NCBI GenBank assembly: GCA_034769895.1
Contig: CM068367.1
Coordinates: 1,315,673,046 to 1,315,737,045, forward strand
Length of the DNA: 64,000 nucleotides
Source of the DNA: Magicicada septendecula
Taxonomy: Eukaryota > Arthropoda > Insecta > Hemiptera > Cicadidae
Direction of reading: 5' to 3'
The notes under the pieces are model-generated. The model did not search any database. It was not told the DNA's origin and saw nothing but the letters and a program-made list of their open reading frames with translations. Below, piece after piece: positions 10,889-22,009 of the stretch (positions are counted from its first letter, which is position 1; the number at the start of each line of letters is the position of its first letter). A program made the translations under genes and the position numbers.

Positions 10889-11656
10889 TACGAGGGTCAT
10901 TCAAATATGAACCGGATTTTTTACATGTGCACTCAGGAAGTGGAGTGAGTGAGGTGGGGCACACTTAAGGTAGTTAGGTGGGGATGTGTGGAGGTGAGGG
11001 AATGACCAGCCACACCAGCAGAACACGTTCCCGCGTCAGTAGCACAATGTCTGAGCACGAGGTACCTTCGTCTGTTGTGCAATGGGTAATTATCTGATTT
11101 CTCGCCAATGAAGGCGTGAAATCAGCTGTGATTTTGACCAGACTCCAGACAGTTTCGAGACACTACTCTGTCAAGAACACAAGTGTTTGATTGGGCCAAA
11201 AAATTTCAAAGCGGTCGTGATGCAGTCAGGGGCGTAGCCAAGGGGGGGCAGGGAGGGGCAGCTGCCCCCCCCTAGATCAAGTTACAAAGTAAAAAATATA
11301 AAATAAAAGTAGATAAAAAACGCATGCGAGGAGTGCTAGAACAGGAGCAGTGATGGACAGTTATCCTTACTTTACTTTAAAGAATTAAAGAAACATATAT
11401 AGTTAATTTACAGTTTTGAACTTCCCGCTTTTGTAAGTCCCTAGTTTTAAAGCATCCGCCATTTTCCTGGTGAACAGACCAGTCGCGTTATAGCTCAACT
11501 CGGCTTTGCAAGCTTCTTTTTAGTTTCTGTCTTTATTTAAATATAGTCTAACCTCATCAGAGACCTCACTTCATCCGCAGTACCTACAGGACACATCAAT
11601 AGTTTAAAACCCTGGACCTGGTCCAATGCTCAAAACACATCAAACGGATCCTTGGA

Positions 11657-12336
11657 GTGATAACAACTCATTGTAGTGATGCACAGAAAGTTACTACAGA
11701 GCTTGTAAATGGTGTCGACGAGATTACCAAAGATGTTAGAGTGGAATTGACAGTCCCAAGATCTATTCAAAAACAAAAACATCGCTCCAATCCTCCAGCT
11801 TCCAGTCCTTTAGAGTACTGGAACAGATCCTTGGTAATTCCTTACTTGGATTAATTAGTTTCTTCACTGGAGGCACGTTTTTCAGATGAACACTCACCTG
11901 CCTTTTCAATTTTGTCTCTATACCCATTAATTATGCTCGAGATAACCATGAAAGACTTTAAAATAAAAGTCAAGGATCTCTCAGATTTTTATAACTTAAA
12001 AGATGTTGCCTCCGAAGTTGAATTATGGTACACTATGTGAGAGAAGAAGAAATCAATAAAGAGCAGCTAAAAAAACTGACAATAGCAGATCTAGTAAAAG
12101 AGGCTGAAATCTTTTACCCGGCCACAAAAAAAGCGCTGTTTATCTCTATTACTCTGCCTTGCACCACTTGTACTGTAGAGCGGTCGTTTAGTACGTTGCG
12201 GAGAGTAAAGACCTGGCTTAGGTCGACGATGACAGGGGAGCGTCTCAATGGACTATGCTTAATGAGTGTCCACAGAAAAACTGCTTTAGAAAAAAAAGGA
12301 GCAATTGGAGAAGGAAGTGCTGAAAAGGTTTTCTGA
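11657..12336 (+). pseudogene. hAT transposase, C-terminal remnant with dimerisation domain
   Basis: The first part (11657-11851) ends YWNRSLVIPYLD at a TAA. The same frame continues LVSSLEARFSDEHSPAF to near 12039, then a small frameshift leads into 12025-12336. The last part contains the hAT C-terminal dimerisation block: EAEIFYPATKKALFI, TCTVERSFSTLRRVKTWLRS and MTGERLNGLCLMSVH. The block is close to the type found in P52rIPK/ZMYM-like insect hATs. Only the last third of a normal transposase remains and it carries at least one stop and one frameshift; the DDE core is missing. Confidence 0.8.
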
Positions 12337-12578
12337 AAATCCAAGAAAACTTATTTTAGTTTAACATTTTTTAGTTATTTGATTTAGTTTTTATTTTAGT
12401 TTAACTTATTTTAGTAAGTTATTTTAGTAACATGTTTTAGTTTAATACTTTGTGATAATATATCCTTTGCTAGTTTGCATACGAAAAACTAATATTGTTT
12501 TAAAAATATATAATTGTATAAAATTATACTGTACTATACTAATTTTATATCATACCGTACTATAAAACTTTAATTTTT

Positions 12579-14075
12579 ACTTCCATATTCCTTAAGGAAT
12601 GGAAGTATGGTGATGGAAAAAAAATCGTGTTCGAGATTATTGCAGATTCTGATTCTACTACACTCAAAACATGAAAAAAAGTCGTTTTCCGAAAAGTGTC
12701 TGTGTGTGTGTCTGTGTGTCTATCTGTCTATCTGTAGATTTTTTTTCTATGGCAAACGATAACTGCCGCAAATTCAAACAGAATCAAATAATTTTTTGCA
12801 TGCAGCCCTGATTTGCAGAGTACTCGCGACCTATTGTTTTTGGTGAAGATCGGTTGAGGGAAAGGGGTAGTTTACCTGCAACGGTTTTTTTTTAGCAAGG
12901 GTAATTTTGTTTGTTTGGCAAACGATAACAGCCGCAAATTCAAACAGAATCAAATAATGTTTCGCATACAGCCCTGAATTGTAGAGTTCTCAAGATCTGT
13001 TGATTTTGGTGAAGATCGGTTAAGGGAAAGGGGTAGTTTACCTGTAACGTTTTATGTTTTAACAAGGGTATTTCCTATGGCAAACGATAACAGGCGCAAA
13101 TTCAAATAGAATCAAAAGATTATTTGCATACAGCCCTAAATTGTAGAGTTCTCAAGACCTATTGTTTTTGGTGAAGTTCGGTTGAGGGAAAGGGGTAGTT
13201 TACCTGCAACATTTTTTTAACAAGGGTATTTTCTATGGCAAACGATAACAGCCGCAAATTCAAACAGAATCAAATAATGTTTTGCATATAGCCCTGATTT
13301 GTAGAGTACTCAAGACCTATTGTTTTTGGTGAAGATCGGTTAAGGGAAAGGGGTAGTTTACCTGTAACGTTTTATGTTTTAACAAGGGTATTTCCTATGG
13401 CAAACGATAACAGCCGCAAATTCAAACAGAATCAAAAGATTATTTGCATACAGCCCTAAATTGTAGAGTTCTCAAGACCTATTGTTTTTGGTGAAGATCG
13501 GTTGAGGGAAAGGGGTAGTTTACCTGCAACGTTTTTTTAACAAGGGTATTTTCTATGGCAAACGATAACAGCCACAAATTCAAACAGAATCAAATAATGT
13601 TTTGCATACAGCCCTGATTTGTAGAGTACTCAAGACCTATTGTTTTTGGTGAAGATCGGTTAAGGGGAAGGGGTAGTTTACCTGCAACGTTTTTTTATCA
13701 AGCGTATTTTCTATGGCAAACGATAACAGCCGCAAATTCAAACAGAATCAAATAATTTTGTGCATACGTCCCTGAATTGTAGAGGTCTCAATGACTTTCG
13801 ATTTTGGTGAAGATCGGTTAAGGGGAAGGGGTAGTTTACCTGCAACCTTTTACGTTTTAACAAGAGTAAAGTACTTGAAAATTTATTTAACTTTTTGAAA
13901 CAATGGTAATTGTTAAAAATAAAATAATTTTGTTGCCAGGCAATAAAATTATAATTTTTTCATTTTAATGTAATATAATATTTTTCATTTAATACAGCAA
14001 TAAAAAGGCAGGTAAGACACAGCCTGGCTGTTTGGCTGAAAATGATTTTAAATATAAATCTTAGAATATGGAAGT
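12579..14075. mobile_element. Inverted-repeat-bounded unit holding the 160-bp tandem array
   Basis: ACTTCCATATTC at 12579-12590 and its complement GAATATGGAAGT at 14064-14075 bound the tandem array. Just inside the left end is a second inverted segment (CCTTAAGGAATGGAAGTATGG). It may be a separate non-autonomous element nested in the hAT. No target duplication was seen, and the flanks differ. Confidence 0.4.
12730..13870 (+). repeat. Seven tandem copies of a roughly 160-bp minisatellite
   Basis: The anchor GGCAAACGATAAC occurs at 12751, 12917, 13079, 13237, 13399, 13557 and 13715, spacings of 158-166. Each unit also has CAAATTCAAACAGAATCAAA, GCATACAGCCCTGA, GAAGATCGGTTGAGGGAAAG and GGGGTAGTTTACCTGCAAC. 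Copies differ by scattered substitutions and by the poly-T length between units. No ORF spans it. Confidence 0.92.
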
Positions 14076-15893
14076 CATGTATGGTTCTCCATACCGATAT
14101 TTCATTCATCACGGTATTTTTACGTAACTCTGTTTTTTCATTGTTGCCACGTTTTAATTAAAATCACATTATTATTTGTGACTTTTGGTGATTATTTAAC
14201 CCTTAAAGCATCTTGGAGTCTCAGACACCCCAGAACATCTTTTCTTGGATCAAGTGTTCCAATCTTTAAAATTTTACCCCTTGAATTAAAATATTTTTGA
14301 ACTTCTTGCGGTATATATTGACAATCTAGGGTACCCTCTTAACGACCAAATAGAAGTAATCACCCAAGAATATAACAGTGCCTAGTACAGCCACGAAAGT
14401 AAAATATATCAAAACTAAGTGTGCACTACAATGGTTAAATCTGAAACATTTCTTCGTAGTATTCTTCATTCCAGAGAAAAAATTCCTAAAGTTTTTAAAT
14501 AAAGGAAAAATTTAATTTTTAACTCGATAACGGTGCGTGTTACTAAAAAGTAGCTAATAAAAAAAAATTTTATGTGAGAGGTAACTCACAAATAAAGTAA
14601 CATAAAAGTCTTTTAAATAGATCCGACAATCACTGCTTTGGATCAATAGAGTAAAACTTTTTTAAATTCCCTTTTGGATTAATTTTAAAAACTTCTTTTT
14701 AGCTTAGATTCCTATAATAGGTATGCCATAGTTATACTGACGAGCCTTAATAACATACCAAGACGAAACAATTTTCTTATTCCCCCCCCCGGCGCTTTTT
14801 AAGTAACCCTTTAGTCCTCTGCCCCCCCCTATCCAAAATCCTGGCTACGTCCATGGATGCAGTGGAGAACGCAAGTCACAGGCCAAGTGGAGGGGGCGCC
14901 GGACAAGGCCAAAACTTGCCTGTCAGCAGGGAAAGTTCTGGCAACTGTGTTTTGGGACTCAAGATATATTTTGCTGATTGATTTCCTTCACAATCGAAAG
15001 AAGGTGAATGCGGCATATTACTGCCAACTGCTGGATGACTTCAGGACTACTTATCGCAACAAACGACACCAGCAAGCAATTCACGACGTTCTGCTTCTCC
15101 ATGACAACGCACGGCCGCATACTGCAGCTCAAACTCGCAATAAACTCATTGAAATTCAATGGACACCTCTTGAACACCGTCCTCACAGTCCAGACTTATC
15201 TCCGTGTGACTTCCACATGTTTAGTGTGCTGAAGGAAGCGTTAAGGGTGTTTCACACTGTAGGGACGCTCGCGTTCCAGTCTCGGTTCGGTCAAAATTAA
15301 TCCAATGTATTACAGTGGAAGTGTACACACTATGAGGCTCAGTTTGATCACTCTCCAGTCGCGCTCTCGTGACGATTCTGGGCGATGGATATTTTACCAC
15401 GGCCTGACCGCGGTCTCGAGCCGTCCCGTGCTTTTGCAAGTTTGAATAGGCCGCTGCTATTTGAACGTATTTGTTTTCTGCCCTATATAAAATTTATTTA
15501 TTTTATTTTATTTATATTATTATTGATTCTAATCTATACCAATGCATACAATAAATGTAGATACGAGCGCGCGCGCATTCACTGAAGTACGTCCCAATAT
15601 TTTATAAAACTACATAGCTGACAAGTTTTTCATTCCGTTCATATAAAGCCGTACATCTTGCAGCAGCCAGTGAGACAATGGTGCTGACACTGTCATACAT
15701 AGAAGGCTGTAAACTGCAACCGTCAACAGCTCTGCCTACTGTGGGAGAAATGACTGTCCACTGTTTATCAGGCGCGCTCTGACCGCCGTCAACCCTTGGT
15801 TCTTTCATTCGAGCACTGTGTTCGGAAAGAGTCAGACCCTTTGATACTTTGTCTCGTGCCCTCATGTGATTTTCAGTTTGTTTTTATTTAACG

Positions 15894-16023
15894 ATGGATG
15901 AAAAATTAATACAATCAGTTCGCCAATACCCTGAATTATACGATTTATCACACCGGTGTTACAGTGATAATGTGAGGAAGAAGAAAATGTGGGAAGACAT
16001 TGGACAAGCTTTAAATAAAACAG
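15894..16023 (+). CDS. MADF-domain protein, exon 1
   Basis: The ATG at 15894 starts a MADF N-terminus: MDEKLIQSVRQYPELYD, then RKKKMWEDIGQAL. It ends at the donor ACAG|GTAAGA (16023/16024). Length, domain order and donor position mirror the MADF exon of the element at 1010-1196, so the split is an old feature of the family. No continuing exon is visible before the convergent transposase gene at 16261, so the rest is either unrecognised or lost. It would be the DNA-binding partner of the transposase. Confidence 0.65.
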
Positions 16024-16260
16024 GTAAGATTCAACATTATATTTATTGGAACTAATTTACAACGAATTTCCTTTGTATCTTTCCTATTTTTATGTAGTAT
16101 TAACAAACAATTCTTCCTTGAACAAACTGGAATTTTATATCATATTTATTTGCCAAGGGACGGTGCCGGCTTCTGAATTGAAGAATGATGTAAAGATTTC
16201 GCGTACTTCAAATGCTTTAGATGAACAATTCCTGCCCTGTCTCGGGATGTTCGTTAAATT

Positions 16261-17336
16261 TTACCCAATCACAAGATCGTGAGCAGATAATGAAGGCATA
16301 GCAGTCTCTTGACGAATAAAATTATGCAGGATGCATGTAGTCAGAACAATTTTGTCTATATATTTGGGATCTACTTTTAGTCGCCTGTTATAAATTCTGA
16401 ATTTTTGAGCAAGAATCCCAAAACAATTTTCTACAACCCTTCGCGCCTTAGATAATCTGTAATTAAAAACTCTCCTATATATTTTATTTTCTATTTGATG
16501 ACCTGGAAACGGTCTCATTAAATAATTCTTCAGCGGGAAGGTGGGATCACCAACAATAACGTACGGTGTTGTCTGGTGGGTCCCTGGCAGCAGCGTATCA
16601 TCTGGAATGTTTAAAGTTCCAGATTCCAATCGCTTTCCCAGATTGGTAGAGCTAAATATCCCTCCGTCGCTACTCCTACCGTATGAACCGACGTGAACAA
16701 ACTATAGAAAATATTTTCTTATAATTAAAATACAGCGAACCCGTATTTTTTGAGGCTTCAATTACAACGTGTTTTCCGCCTAAAGCCCCTAAACAGTTAG
16801 GGAACTGCCACTTCCCCCTAAACTTGGCTGCTATTCTTTCCCAATCTTTCTTCTTTGGAGTGGTCATGAACTCTTGGAGTAATTTCTTTATGATGACGTC
16901 GCATACCGCATGAACCACGCTTTGTACTGTTGATGTGCCCAGCCTATAACTGAATGCAATGGTTTGTAAAGCATTTCCTGTTTGTAAACTAGTTATGCTA
17001 AAGGATTTTTTTACCTTACCTTAGACAGACAGCTAATCTTTCCCTTGGTGAGATGGCCGCTCGAAATGAAGTGTCTTGTTTTACCAAGTCACTGTCAATT
17101 TTACACAACAATATCTGGAACTGTTCCTTTGACATCCTGAAATACTGGTGGAATCTGGTGTCATCTTCAAGCAGCTGAGGAAACAACGTGTGAAATTCTC
17201 CTTCTGTCAATCTTCTTTGTAAAGTAGGATGCACCCATATTCTCCTTTTTTTGGTACTGGACCGTTCCTCATCTTCATCCAGAAGCACCGCTATCATAAG
17301 CAGTTCTTGGTCGGTGAAATCCATCTTTTCGGCCAT
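16261..17336 (-). pseudogene. HARBI1-like transposase, decayed
   Basis: The ATG at 17336 begins MAEKMDFTDQELLMIAVLL and the N-terminal HARBI1 region through RLAVCL. A stop near 17016 is probably avoided in life by a short intron (donor AAG|GTAAGG; several acceptors near 16980), or else is a frameshift. Next come ALQTIAFSYRLGTSTVQSVV and FPNCLGALGGKHVVIEA, where the usual DGKH is GGKH, so the first catalytic Asp is lost. About a dozen codons and the frame are lost after YKKIFSIV. The end is intact: GSYGRSSDGGIF, YVIVGDPTFPLK (second Asp), ARRVVENCFGIL (Glu) and LTTCILHNFIR. Confidence 0.85.
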
Positions 17337-17817
17337 GAAGAAGCTAACTACACCAGTCAGCCACCACCAGTCCGAAGTCAGTACTGCTTCGGACGATCCC
17401 GCGATACTTTTAAGGACCGCAGTGGGGCAGCGGTATTAAAAGGACCGCGGTGAGTCCGTGGTTCGACTTCAGTGAGTTCGCGGTTGAACTGCGGTGAGTA
17501 CGCGGAGAGAGCGTCACGGTGTGAATACTTTAGACCGCGCCGAGAGCATGACCGTACCTAAAGCGATAGTGTGAAACATCCTTTAGGAGGGGAAAAATTC
17601 AACAACAATGCAGAGGTTAAGCAGTATGTGTGCAATTGGCTGTTGGAGCACCCGTCTTCTTTTTTTGATGAGGGGATCAAGAAGCTACCTATCCAGTGGA
17701 GAAAATCTATTTCTGTTGAAGGAAACTATGTAGAAAAATAAGATTTTTTTTGTAATTTTATCTGTCATCAATAAATCTGTATAAAAAAATCCGGTTTATA
17801 TTTGAATGACCCTCATA

Positions 17818-18182
17818 TGTCCTGTATGAAATTTGGAAAGTGACTACTTTGTAACTAGTTCCCACATATCAGTTCCTGTAACTAGTTTTTATGAAGGTTG
17901 TAACTGTTTCTTTTCTAGTCTCGCCACTTGTGAGAGTCTGATTTGTATGCATCACCTCTTGATTTTTACGTTTTAAGCACATGCGCATTATGAAAGACAC
18001 ACGCCCCTTTGTTATAGCATCAAGTACTATTTTACAGTGTATTCAAACAATTCCTTTTATGAATGGCTATCAGCTGACATGGGACCTAGCAAGCATAGAC
18101 TTTTGAAAACTCAGATTTGTGGATTGAAATTGATGAGCAATTACTTATATACATCTCTCACTTGCAACTTCATTAATTTTAA
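17818..18182. other. Short non-coding spacer
   Basis: Lies between the mariner and the Helitron 3' end. No gene or element end recognised; an open frame at 18037-18225 has no support. Confidence 0.5.
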
Positions 18183-18192
18183 GTACCGGGGG

Positions 18193-18209
18193 ACCGAGCT
18201 TAGCTCGGT
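18193..18209 (-). repeat. Helitron 1 3'-terminal hairpin
   Basis: A perfect 8-bp stem with a single-base loop (ACCGAGCT and AGCTCGGT), about 10 bases from the presumed 3' end. A GC-rich hairpin near the 3' end is the standard Helitron replication-stop signal. Confidence 0.65.
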
Positions 18210-18438
18210 TTCAAATAAAAATTAATTTTTTTAATAAGATTTTACATTTTTCTTTTTACATAACAAAACAAAAACAGATTTGCATTTTACAATATTAATT
18301 TAGAAATTGGAAATGAATTTTATGAAATTGGGAAACAAAAATAGTAATCTTATAACTCATCATGTAGGTTAACAAACATAATATATTTAAAAAAATATAT
18401 ATAGCAATATATTTAAAAATTTAATTTTTTACAATATT

Positions 18439-20133
18439 TTATAAAAAAGTCATGTTGAAATCATCCAAGTTGTCTGGAATGTCCAAAAATAGATGTTCAT
18501 CATCAGTATCTGTTTGTAGATTATTCTGTACATTATCATTAGAATCAATATCATTCAATGTTTCTTTCCACACTATATTACGAGTGTGTCGAGGATTTTC
18601 TTGTGGTAGCAGAACTTTTAAACTGCCTTTCCTTTTAACTCAGGAAAAAGCGACGTATAACATTCCATGCATAAAAACTGGTGTTCGTAAGTCAACACCA
18701 ACGTACTCAAATGTTTGACCCTGGACCTTGTGAGCTGTCATAGAAAACGCCAGTCTTACAGGAAATTGATGTCTTTTCATGGTACAGCCAAGTTACCCTT
18801 TGTTAGAATCCAATGTAATTCTTGGGATATGTACCTCTCTACCCGATTTTTCTCCAGTAATTATCTTAGCTTTGATAATGTTATTGCACAACTCTGTAAC
18901 ATTTAATCTAGTTCCATTGCAAAGCCCTTCTGTAATGTCTAAGTTTCATAAAAGCATTATTATAGTATCCTTTTTCAACTTAAGTTCATGTGGTGGTAAA
19001 TCGGCTATGTCAACAGAATTAAGGAAATCTGAAGTGAATTGAAGAGCTCCTTCTGGTTGATCTTTTACAGAGTCGTAGCTGTGATAAATTTTGATATCTC
19101 CAGGTAGTTTTTCAATGATCTCAGCATTAATTTTTGTTACGTCTCTGTTCAAAGGAGCAATTATAGCTCTGTCTTTCATATCTTGAAATCTATTATTAGT
19201 AATACAGTTTCCAAAGACTTCATCAATTAGATTTCCATTAGAAAGAATATCTACTGGTAGCTCAATTTCGTCCATATTATTTACAGGCAACTCTCCGTTC
19301 CCGACCTTCAACAAATATTCAGCAAAATCTCTTTGCTCTGGATCTACACGCATATTTTCAGTCAAAGAAAAGAGATGGAAATGTTGCCAAAGGTTACTTC
19401 TTTTTATGCATAGATCTATCAGTTCACTTTTGTTGGCACGTTGTTGAACAGGCAAGCACTGCCGAAAATCTCCTCCAAAAACAACAATTTTTCCTCCAAA
19501 TGGTAAATGTGGATTGCCCAGAGCGCGAAGCAATTGGTCCATATTATGCATTCCATACTTAGGTAACATGGGTGCTTCATCCATTAAAAAAACTTGAACT
19601 TGAGTGAGTTCCCTGCCTTTCGAAGATCCTGGTTTTATATTTGAAACAGATTCAGCAGTTAAAGGAACTGTAAGTCCAAATGTTTTGTGGGATGTTCGAC
19701 CATTAGGAAGTAAGATAGACGCAATTCCAGTGAACGCCATGCACTTTACATTACAATTTCTTCCAGAAAGAATGTGGAATAGTGTCTTATAAATAAAAGT
19801 TTTTCCTGCACCACCAGGTCCATAAATAAAAAAGCATCTTTGCTCAGATTGACCTTCAGCAGCACTTAAAATTCGATCCACAATTTCTAATTGTCTTCCT
19901 TGAAGACGTTGATACATGCTTTCCCCCAATTCTGCGTATTCATCAACGGTTACTATTTCTTCATTCAACTGATTTTCGTAATTGTCTATATCGTCCATAT
20001 TGTATCTCTGTACCCAGAAGCAGAAATTTTGACCTTCTGTAGCTTCTGTGTTCAATTTGTAAGCAATGATCCGATAAGCTCTTTTTATCGCTTCTTCAAT
20101 AGAAGTGTTATTACGTCTGGCCTCTCTAATAAA
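18439..20133 (-). pseudogene. Helitron 1 helicase (C-terminal half of RepHel)
   Basis: Continues the Rep gene across the LTR insertion: FIREARRNNTSIEE is the first host sequence at 20133. Pif1-family motifs follow: FIYGPGGAGKTF (Walker A), FTGIASILL, VFLMDEAPM (Walker B), FGGDFRQCLPV, LTENMR, and AIIAPLNRDV. An in-frame TGA at 18946-18948 replaces the usual Arg just after TIIMLL. The downstream part is still readable: [47 protein letters not shown]. It ends at TAA 18439 after at least two more breaks. The helicase unwinds the rolling-circle intermediate. Confidence 0.88.
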
Positions 20134-21334
20134 TGTGACAGTACAATAATCTCGATGTCAGAATTATGGTGTGAGTGGTAACAAATTATCGGATTTTATT
20201 GTATCACACACACACACATGCATGGAGAGAACAATTTCCTTTGTGAAGAGACAACTACGCATATTCAAATAGATCACCACGATTCCAAGGTCAGGAGCCG
20301 ACGTGCAGAGATGAACGTACGAAATGGCCATCCAAGTGGAAATAGATCGTAAATAGGCACTCTCATTGGTCCAGAAGACGGGACGTCATTAAAATAAGTG
20401 ATGACCTAACAAACAATGACATGACAACAGGGCGTGAGCCAATTCCGAACAATAGACAATGACGTGGATGCGCTAACACATACACAAAATATGTGCTTTG
20501 CATCTTCCCAGTTCCTTACAACTCATCAAGATGTCTACACGCTAAATTTGTGGCTGGCACAGTTTCGCCAGTAAAAGTGTTCTTTTACTGATTTAAAATG
20601 TAATTAACAGTACAAGTAATGTAGCACAGTTAACTGCTACTTGAGATGTAATTAGATTCAGTGTAACAAGGGACAAAACGAGATTATGAGAGATGCCGAA
20701 CACCTGGCCAAACGGAGAACATCGGAAGGGAGACCGCAACTAATAATCAGGAAAGTGCAAACTAATTAACTGTTATTTTTTGGTGAAAATGAGCTCTAAA
20801 TATAAATCCAAAATTTACAAAAGGTACCGATCATATAACATGGGGGAAAGAGTGTGTGTGTGTGCGTAAGAATATGTTTGTACTCATAAATTATTAATCA
20901 GCAAATTGAGGCATTGGTTTCTGTCATTTATTAAAGAGAAATAATAACGAGAGAACTGCAGTCTCTTGGAGAGGTATGGTAATAAACCAGACATACCATC
21001 AAATAATGAAATTAGTGTACTCAGTATTGATAGAGGAGTAGAAATCACGTAGCTAGTGATGGTAAGACGCCATTTTGTTGTATTGTAATATGTAACTCAG
21101 AAAAGGTATGATATTAAATTCAGTATATGTCCACACTGAAGTTGTTCAAATCATTGTTTCGTATACCTCTCTTGTTTCTAAATCTCGCTGCAACGAAACC
21201 CTAGACCCTAGAGAAGAAATTCAATTGGAATCTAAATCATGCACTAAAACCGAGAAATTTATGGTAAGTAGATGTTTGTTTTTTTTTATTGTATGTTATT
21301 ACCATAAAATACAAGAATAAAATATGTGAAAAGT
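20134..21334 (+). repeat. 5' LTR of LTR element 1
   Basis: About 1.2 kb, near identical to 32113-33357. The main difference is a short CA tract (about 20204-20218) where the 3' LTR has a long one. An open frame at 21108-21320 is shared with the other LTR but has no coding features. Confidence 0.88.
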
Positions 21335-21412
21335 CGGATTGTTGACAATTGGTGCCCAGAACAGTGACTTTATAGGATTGTTGACAATTGGCCCCGAACA
21401 GTCGACTTTATA
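21335..21412 (+). promoter_or_regulatory. Primer-binding-site region, duplicated
   Basis: GGATTGTTGACAATTGG occurs twice (21336 and 21376), each followed by a CCC...GAACAGT...GACTTTATA tail (TGCCCAGAACAGTGAC, then CCCCGAACAGTCGAC). The position immediately after the LTR marks the tRNA primer site; two tandem, slightly different versions are present. The tRNA was not identified. Confidence 0.5.
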
Positions 21413-21584
21413 TAAAATTACTTTATATAAATAAGCCAGATTCAGAGACATAGAGAGTGACGAAATAATCCAGAACCTAATACGAGAGGTTATGGAGGTT
21501 ATGTTGACAAAACATAGTAAGTAGTAATTGTGTAACTAATTACAAGTAGAACGAAATAGTAATTCCAACATTTAAATTACCAAA

Positions 21585-21896
21585 ATGGCAGAAAGCAATA
21601 ATAGCTTAGACATGGAAAATACAGCAACAGAGTCAATTTTATTAGGAATAAATGCCAACTCAACACCCAAAACAATTGAAAATAAAATCTCGGAAGATTT
21701 ATTTACATTAATTAGTGACAAATTTGAACAACAGAATCTGAAATTCGAGGACAAATTTAACCAACTGAATAGTACGTTTAATGTAAAGTTAGACAGTTTC
21801 GAGTATGAGCTCAAGAAACAAAATTACTTACAAAATGTAAAATTAGATCAAGTAGAGGAGAAACTTAAAAAATTAAATACAGAGACAAAGTTGTAA
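21585..21896 (+). CDS. Short gag-like coiled-coil ORF of LTR element 1
   Basis: The ATG at 21585 has a good context (CAAAATGG) and opens 103 codons. The product starts MAESNNSLDMENTATES and then is dominated by charged heptads (DKFEQQNLKFEDKFNQLNS, YELKKQNYLQNVKLDQVEEK), predicting a coiled coil. Position just downstream of the primer site is where gag starts. The length is much shorter than a usual gag and no CA or zinc-knuckle motif is present. I infer a gag N-terminus or a replacement multimerisation protein; the product after the stop is lost. Confidence 0.45.
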   Translation: MAESNNSLDMENTATESILLGINANSTPKTIENKISEDLFTLISDKFEQQNLKFEDKFNQLNSTFNVKLDSFEYELKKQNYLQNVKLDQVEEKLKKLNTETKL

Positions 21897-22009
21897 TATT
21901 GACAAGGTAGACAAGTTAGAGATAAACAAAGATGACAAGGTAAGTAGGGGAGAGAATTGTAACAATATAAATAAAAGTATGACATTAGAAAATGATATGT
22001 AAACAGGAG

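Larger units (their letters stand above)
11227..14855 (+). mobile_element. hAT element inserted in the mariner
   Basis: The left end CAGGGGCGTAGCCAAGG (11227) pairs with the complement of the right end, CATGGACGTAGCCAGG (from 14855). The perfect 8-bp duplication GATGCAGT flanks it (11219-11226 and 14856-14863). 8-bp duplications and CAGGGGCGTAGCC ends are hAT characters. The element is 3,629 bp with G-rich and C-rich subterminal tracts. It holds a decayed transposase C-terminus and a large block of tandem repeats, so it is not autonomous. Confidence 0.92.
15244..17582. mobile_element. PIF/Harbinger element inserted in the mariner gene
   Basis: The left end AGGGTGTTTCACACT (15244) and the complement of the right end, AGGATGTTTCACACT (from 17582), form the inverted repeat. 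TTA flanks both sides (15241-15243 and 17583-17585), and removing the unit restores the mariner frame. It carries a MADF exon on + and a HARBI1-like transposase on -, convergent as in the element at the left edge. Both ends contain GC-rich CCGCGGT-type repeats (15395-15430 and 17400-17530). Confidence 0.92.
11047..17741 (+). pseudogene. mariner transposase (D34D type), split in three and internally deleted
   Basis: Piece 1 (11047-11226) starts MSEHEVPSSVVQWVI, meets TGA, shifts frame, and ends VFDWAKKFQSGRDAV. Piece 2 (14864-15243) resumes at that codon, ENASHRPSG. After a deletion of roughly 350 bases (my estimate from family length) it continues with LSAGKVLATVFWD, LLLHDNARPHTA (second Asp) and HSPDLSPCDFHMF (third Asp, 34 residues later). 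Piece 3 (17586-17741) continues in frame from KEAL to a normal mariner C-terminus and TAA. The first catalytic Asp region is in the deleted part. The exact reading-frame continuity across both inserts shows they landed in an existing gene. It cannot encode an active enzyme. Confidence 0.88.
10891..17815 (+). mobile_element. mariner element interrupted by a hAT and a Harbinger
   Basis: The left end CGAGGGTCATTCAAATATGA (10891) and the complement of the right end, TGAGGGTCATTCAAATATAA (inward from 17815), are good inverted repeats extending to about 30 bases. TA flanks both sides (10889-10890 and 17816-17817), the mariner target. Removing the two inserted elements with one copy of each target duplication leaves about 0.95 kb, less than a typical 1.3-kb mariner. 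The missing part is in the transposase gene before the GKVLATVFWD block. Confidence 0.88.

Noticed and set aside
12730-13870. CRISPR-like regular repeats
   Set aside because: Units are contiguous, about 160 bp, without unique spacers, and lie in a eukaryotic transposon.
14196-14440. TTAACCCTTAAAG resembling a piggyBac end
   Set aside because: No convincing opposite end; the nearest TTAA pairing (CATTGTAG) does not match.
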